From Verrucomicrobiota bacterium (GTDB taxonomy: Bacteria; Verrucomicrobiota; Verrucomicrobiae; Limisphaerales; UBA11358), in contig JACZKP010000178.1 of the NCBI GenBank assembly GCA_014860005.1, positions 10,112-74,111 of the forward strand: a stretch of 64,000 nucleotides of DNA. The letters run 5' to 3'. The translations under genes were made by a program, and so were the position numbers. This document shows positions 61,242 to 64,000 of this stretch, piece after piece (position 1 is the first letter of the stretch; every line of letters begins with the position of its first letter). The notes below the pieces were generated by a model. It did no database searches. It saw only the letters and a list, made by a program, of their open reading frames with translations, and was not told the origin of the DNA.

Positions 61242-63689
61242 ATGAAAGAATTAAACATTGTCAGAACCCTCATCCTCACCGCCAGTCTCTTGCTGGGCAC
61301 ACTCGTTTCGCCCGCGCCCGCCGCGCCCGGTGACGTGGACTTGTCCTTCGATACGGGCTCGGGCGTTAATGGCCAGGTCAGCGCCATCGTCGTGCAGCCC
61401 GATGGGAAGATTATCATTGGCGGAACTTTTTCCATGGTGAAGGGCCTTCTGCGCACCAACCTCGCACGACTCAACGCCGATGGCAGCGGCGATGCGACAT
61501 TCAATGCCGGGCCAGCCATCGGAATAATGGCCATGACACTGCAAGCCGACGGAAAGCTGCTCGTCGCGGGACCGGCTTCGCAAACGTTCTGCGACGACGA
61601 GACCGGGTGTTACACGGATTTCTACGCCACCGTGATACGGCTTAACGCGAACGGCAGCCAGGATGGCACGTTCACTCCAGCCATTGCCGAGTACTCCTCC
61701 GTGACACGCGAATTCAGGAGTCTCGCTGTGCTCTCGGATGGCAAGATTCTGGTGGGCGGAGAGTTTCTCAGTGTCAATGGCACACCTCGCCCGGGCGTCG
61801 CCCGACTGAACGCGAACGGAACTCTCGACACGAACTTCAATGCTACGGGCATCAACGGCGCGGTCCAACAGGTTATTGCGCAACCCGACGGCAAGGTGCT
61901 TGTCGCCGGAAATTTCCAATTGCTCGATGGCACGAATCATTTCGGCGTGGTGCGCCTCAACGCCAATGGGAGTTTTGATCCCACCTTCGACGCGGGCTTC
62001 GTTGCATATCAATCACTCGACTGCGGTCCGATGTTTTCGTGTTGGGAATACACTGACATCACCGCGCTGACTTTGGAGCCGAACGGGAAGCTGTTGGTCG
62101 GTGTTTGGAAACGGCTTTATCAATCTCCGCTCAATGGGGGCGAGAACGTGATCACGGGCCAATACTCGGTGAAGCGGCTCAACGCCGACGGCAGCAACGA
62201 CCCGAGTTTTGTTTTCACGAATGCGCTCGCTTTGGTCAGAAACATCCTCGTGCAATCGGATGGAAAATTGCTGGTGCGCCACGGGTTCAACACGAGCCAG
62301 CTCCAGCGGTTTAATGCCAACGGGAGCTGGGACGGCTCATTCAATCCTGTGAACACTCTCGGCAGCGTGAATGCCGCGGCGTTGCAACCGGATGGCAAAG
62401 TGCTGATCGGTGGCAACTCCGTTACTTTGGACGGACCGCACTACCGGCACATGGCGCGGCTCAACCCCGATGGTTCTCGCGATACGTCTTTCGATTCAGG
62501 GCAGGGTTTGGCGCACGCCGTTTCCAGGATCGCGTTGCAGCCGGATGGCAAGGTGCTGCTCGGCGGGACGCTGGTCGTGGGCGATCCATTCTTTGGACCG
62601 GTGAGCGACGTGCTTGCATTCGTCAATGGCACCAATCGTCATGGCAAGGCACGGCTTAACGTTGATGGCAGTCTGGATAGCGGCTTTATCCCAACTCCGT
62701 TCCATCCGCCTCTTGAAGCGAGGTATCACACCGAGAATTGCCTGGGTGATCCTCGCTACGGTTGTCTTCAAGGCTTCGTGTCCACCGCGCTTTTGGTGCA
62801 GAGCGACGGCAAGGTGCTGATGAGCGGAACCTTCATCACGACCGTTTATGGCGATGAAGTGTTCTATCAAGTTTACAATTCCTTCCTGGGGAGATTCACC
62901 GCGGCTGGCGGTCTGGAAGAAGAATTCAACCTGCCCGATGTTTATGTGAACACGATGGCGCAGCAGCCCGACGGCAAGATCGTGATCGGCGGAAGCCTGA
63001 CGCTCAACGGCATACACTCAACGGTGGCGCGACTTAACTACGACGGCAGCGTGGACGGCAGTTTTCAATCGGGCCAGGGACCGGCAGTGGTGTCGTGCCT
63101 CGCTTTGCAGTCTGATGGCAAGATCGTCGTCGGTGGCGGCAACCTGATTGCGCGGCTCAATGGCATCGGTAGTCACGATCCCGGCTTCAGTCCGGTGGTG
63201 CTGTCAAATGGCGTGGTCAGCTCGCTCGCCCTGCAACCTGACGGGAAAGTGTTCATCGGTGGCTCTTTTACCAATGTCAGTGGCACGACCCGCAACCGCA
63301 TTGCCCGGCTCAACGCCGATGGCAGCCTGGATACCACTTTCAATCCGGGCACGGGAGCGGACGGTGTCGTCCAGTCCATCGCCTTGCAGCCCGACGGCAA
63401 CGTCCTCATCGGCGGCAACTTCACCACGGTCAACGGCGTGCTGCGCCCGTATGTGGCGCGGCTTTACGGCGATATCGTCCCGCCTTCACTGAACATCACG
63501 CGATCCAATTCGTTCGTAATCATCTCCTGGCCGTCTGCCGCGACTGGTTTCGAGGTGCAGCAGAACACCAACCTGAGCGCAGGCAACTGGACTACGCCGA
63601 CTGAAACCGTCACCGACAACGGCACGACCAAGTCTATCAGTGTCGGCCCATCGCCGGGCAATCGGTTCTTCCGGTTGTTCAAACCGTGA
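61242..63689 (+). CDS. Exported delta-60 repeat beta-propeller protein
   Basis: An 815-residue protein from ATG 61242, with a signal peptide (LILTASLLLGTLVSPAPA). It contains a dozen or more delta-60 repeats (TIGR02608) of the form LQPDGKVLIGG..T..NG....IARLNADGSLDTTFN. Two Cys-rich insertions (FCDDETGCYTDF and ENCLGDPRYGCLQGF) may form disulfide loops. The C-terminus (SFVIISWPSAATGFEVQQNT, NRFFRLFKP) is the shared module. It starts 41 bp after the GloVer gene with no terminator between and is likely co-transcribed. It is probably displayed on the surface or secreted; the function is unknown. Confidence 0.85.
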   Translation: MKELNIVRTLILTASLLLGTLVSPAPAAPGDVDLSFDTGSGVNGQVSAIVVQPDGKIIIGGTFSMVKGLLRTNLARLNADGSGDATFNAGPAIGIMAMTLQADGKLLVAGPASQTFCDDETGCYTDFYATVIRLNANGSQDGTFTPAIAEYSSVTREFRSLAVLSDGKILVGGEFLSVNGTPRPGVARLNANGTLDTNFNATGINGAVQQVIAQPDGKVLVAGNFQLLDGTNHFGVVRLNANGSFDPTFDAGFVAYQSLDCGPMFSCWEYTDITALTLEPNGKLLVGVWKRLYQSPLNGGENVITGQYSVKRLNADGSNDPSFVFTNALALVRNILVQSDGKLLVRHGFNTSQLQRFNANGSWDGSFNPVNTLGSVNAAALQPDGKVLIGGNSVTLDGPHYRHMARLNPDGSRDTSFDSGQGLAHAVSRIALQPDGKVLLGGTLVVGDPFFGPVSDVLAFVNGTNRHGKARLNVDGSLDSGFIPTPFHPPLEARYHTENCLGDPRYGCLQGFVSTALLVQSDGKVLMSGTFITTVYGDEVFYQVYNSFLGRFTAAGGLEEEFNLPDVYVNTMAQQPDGKIVIGGSLTLNGIHSTVARLNYDGSVDGSFQSGQGPAVVSCLALQSDGKIVVGGGNLIARLNGIGSHDPGFSPVVLSNGVVSSLALQPDGKVFIGGSFTNVSGTTRNRIARLNADGSLDTTFNPGTGADGVVQSIALQPDGNVLIGGNFTTVNGVLRPYVARLYGDIVPPSLNITRSNSFVIISWPSAATGFEVQQNTNLSAGNWTTPTETVTDNGTTKSISVGPSPGNRFFRLFKP

Positions 63690-63731
63690 GCGTCGCTGCT
63701 AAAGCGACAGGGCAAACGCATCTAATTTCTC

Positions 63732-63874
63732 ATTAACACCGTGGCTTCAGCCCGGTGAATTCGAGCCACGCGAAGTCTGCGAGCCGTTTAACGGCTTTGG
63801 GTCAGCGTTAAATCGTTGAAACGGTTTGGTCCGCGCCAGGTGCCAGTTGCACCGGGCTAAAGCCCTTGTCATTA
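63732..63874. repeat. Palindromic repeat at the window end
   Basis: GGCTTCAGCCCGGTG near the left pairs with CACCGGGCTAAAGCC near the right, and ATTA(A) ends lie on both sides. GAGCCGTTTAACGGCT forms a further hairpin in the centre. 63875-64000 shows no gene I recognise. Confidence 0.6.
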
Positions 63875-64000
63875 CCCACATCTTTTCAAACTTGTTTTAG
63901 CGCATCTGATTAGCACTCTGGTTTGCGGATCGGCGATGCTGCGGCACGCCGGGTCGGTTCCTCACCGGTGGGTTTATGAGCACGCTGCTGCTACCGCCTG

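Noticed and set aside
59704..63689. Regular DNA repeats that could suggest a CRISPR or satellite array
   Set aside because: They are the codons of GloVer and delta-60 protein repeats, with spacing and divergence following the protein pattern.

Overview
The window looks like a chromosomal stretch from a Verrucomicrobiota bacterium of the Pedosphaera/Limisphaerales type. I base this on protein families seen together here, not on a database search: prepilin-like proteins with the H-X9-DG ending, a TIGR02999-type ECF sigma factor next to a kinase-TPR protein, GloVer (TIGR03803) and delta-60 repeat proteins, a lamin-tail/CotH giant, a Tat-exported Gfo/Idh oxidoreductase, and an outer-membrane/LPS gene set. 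No tRNA, rRNA, CRISPR array, transposase or integrase gene was seen.

Layout. 1-10.8 kb is an accessory region. Seven same-strand fragments of the 3' end of a MoeB/ThiF-rhodanese gene (R0 to R6) alternate with unrelated cassettes: an M4 protease, a UPF0175/DUF3368 toxin-antitoxin (TA) pair, a frameshifted PIN/RHH pair, a helicase-domain-like protein, a RelE-type TA pair and an SUMF1-family protein. 10.8-24.4 kb is mostly housekeeping: K+ channel, SMP-30, a TPR protein, LolE/LolD, TPMT-like methyltransferase, Gfo/Idh oxidoreductase, ApbE, rhomboid, two prepilin-like proteins and purB. 24.4-30.1 kb is a second accessory stretch. It opens with a zeta-toxin module lying between purB and a diverged copy of the last codons of purB, and continues with poorly known genes. 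30.3-32.1 kb holds a GNAT and an M20 amidohydrolase. 32.1-34.0 kb is dense in palindromic repeats, four of them read in frame inside one ORF. 34.1-36.3 kb is ilvB with a candidate leader-peptide attenuator. 37.6-43.2 kb is LPS/glycan related (HAD phosphatase, GT9, FkbM, GT2) with a phosphoesterase and acylphosphatase. 43.2-51.3 kb has a secreted protein, a GntP permease and a 1761-residue CotH/lamin-tail protein. 51.5-57.8 kb is an ECF sigma-kinase operon. 58-63.7 kb encodes three secreted beta-propeller/repeat proteins.

Main observations. (1) Two separate loci (the moeB-rhodanese gene and purB) show TA cassettes next to partial duplications of a host gene's 3' end, which suggests an uncharacterised insertion or displacement process. 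(2) A promoter, a 24-codon ORF with a VALAVVV run, a candidate antiterminator and a GAAA-loop terminator precede ilvB. (3) An element of constant geometry (GAGGG(G), then TCCGCATGA) precedes three genes near the ECF sigma gene and may be its promoter. (4) Palindromic repeats are nested, flanked by direct repeats, or translated in frame.
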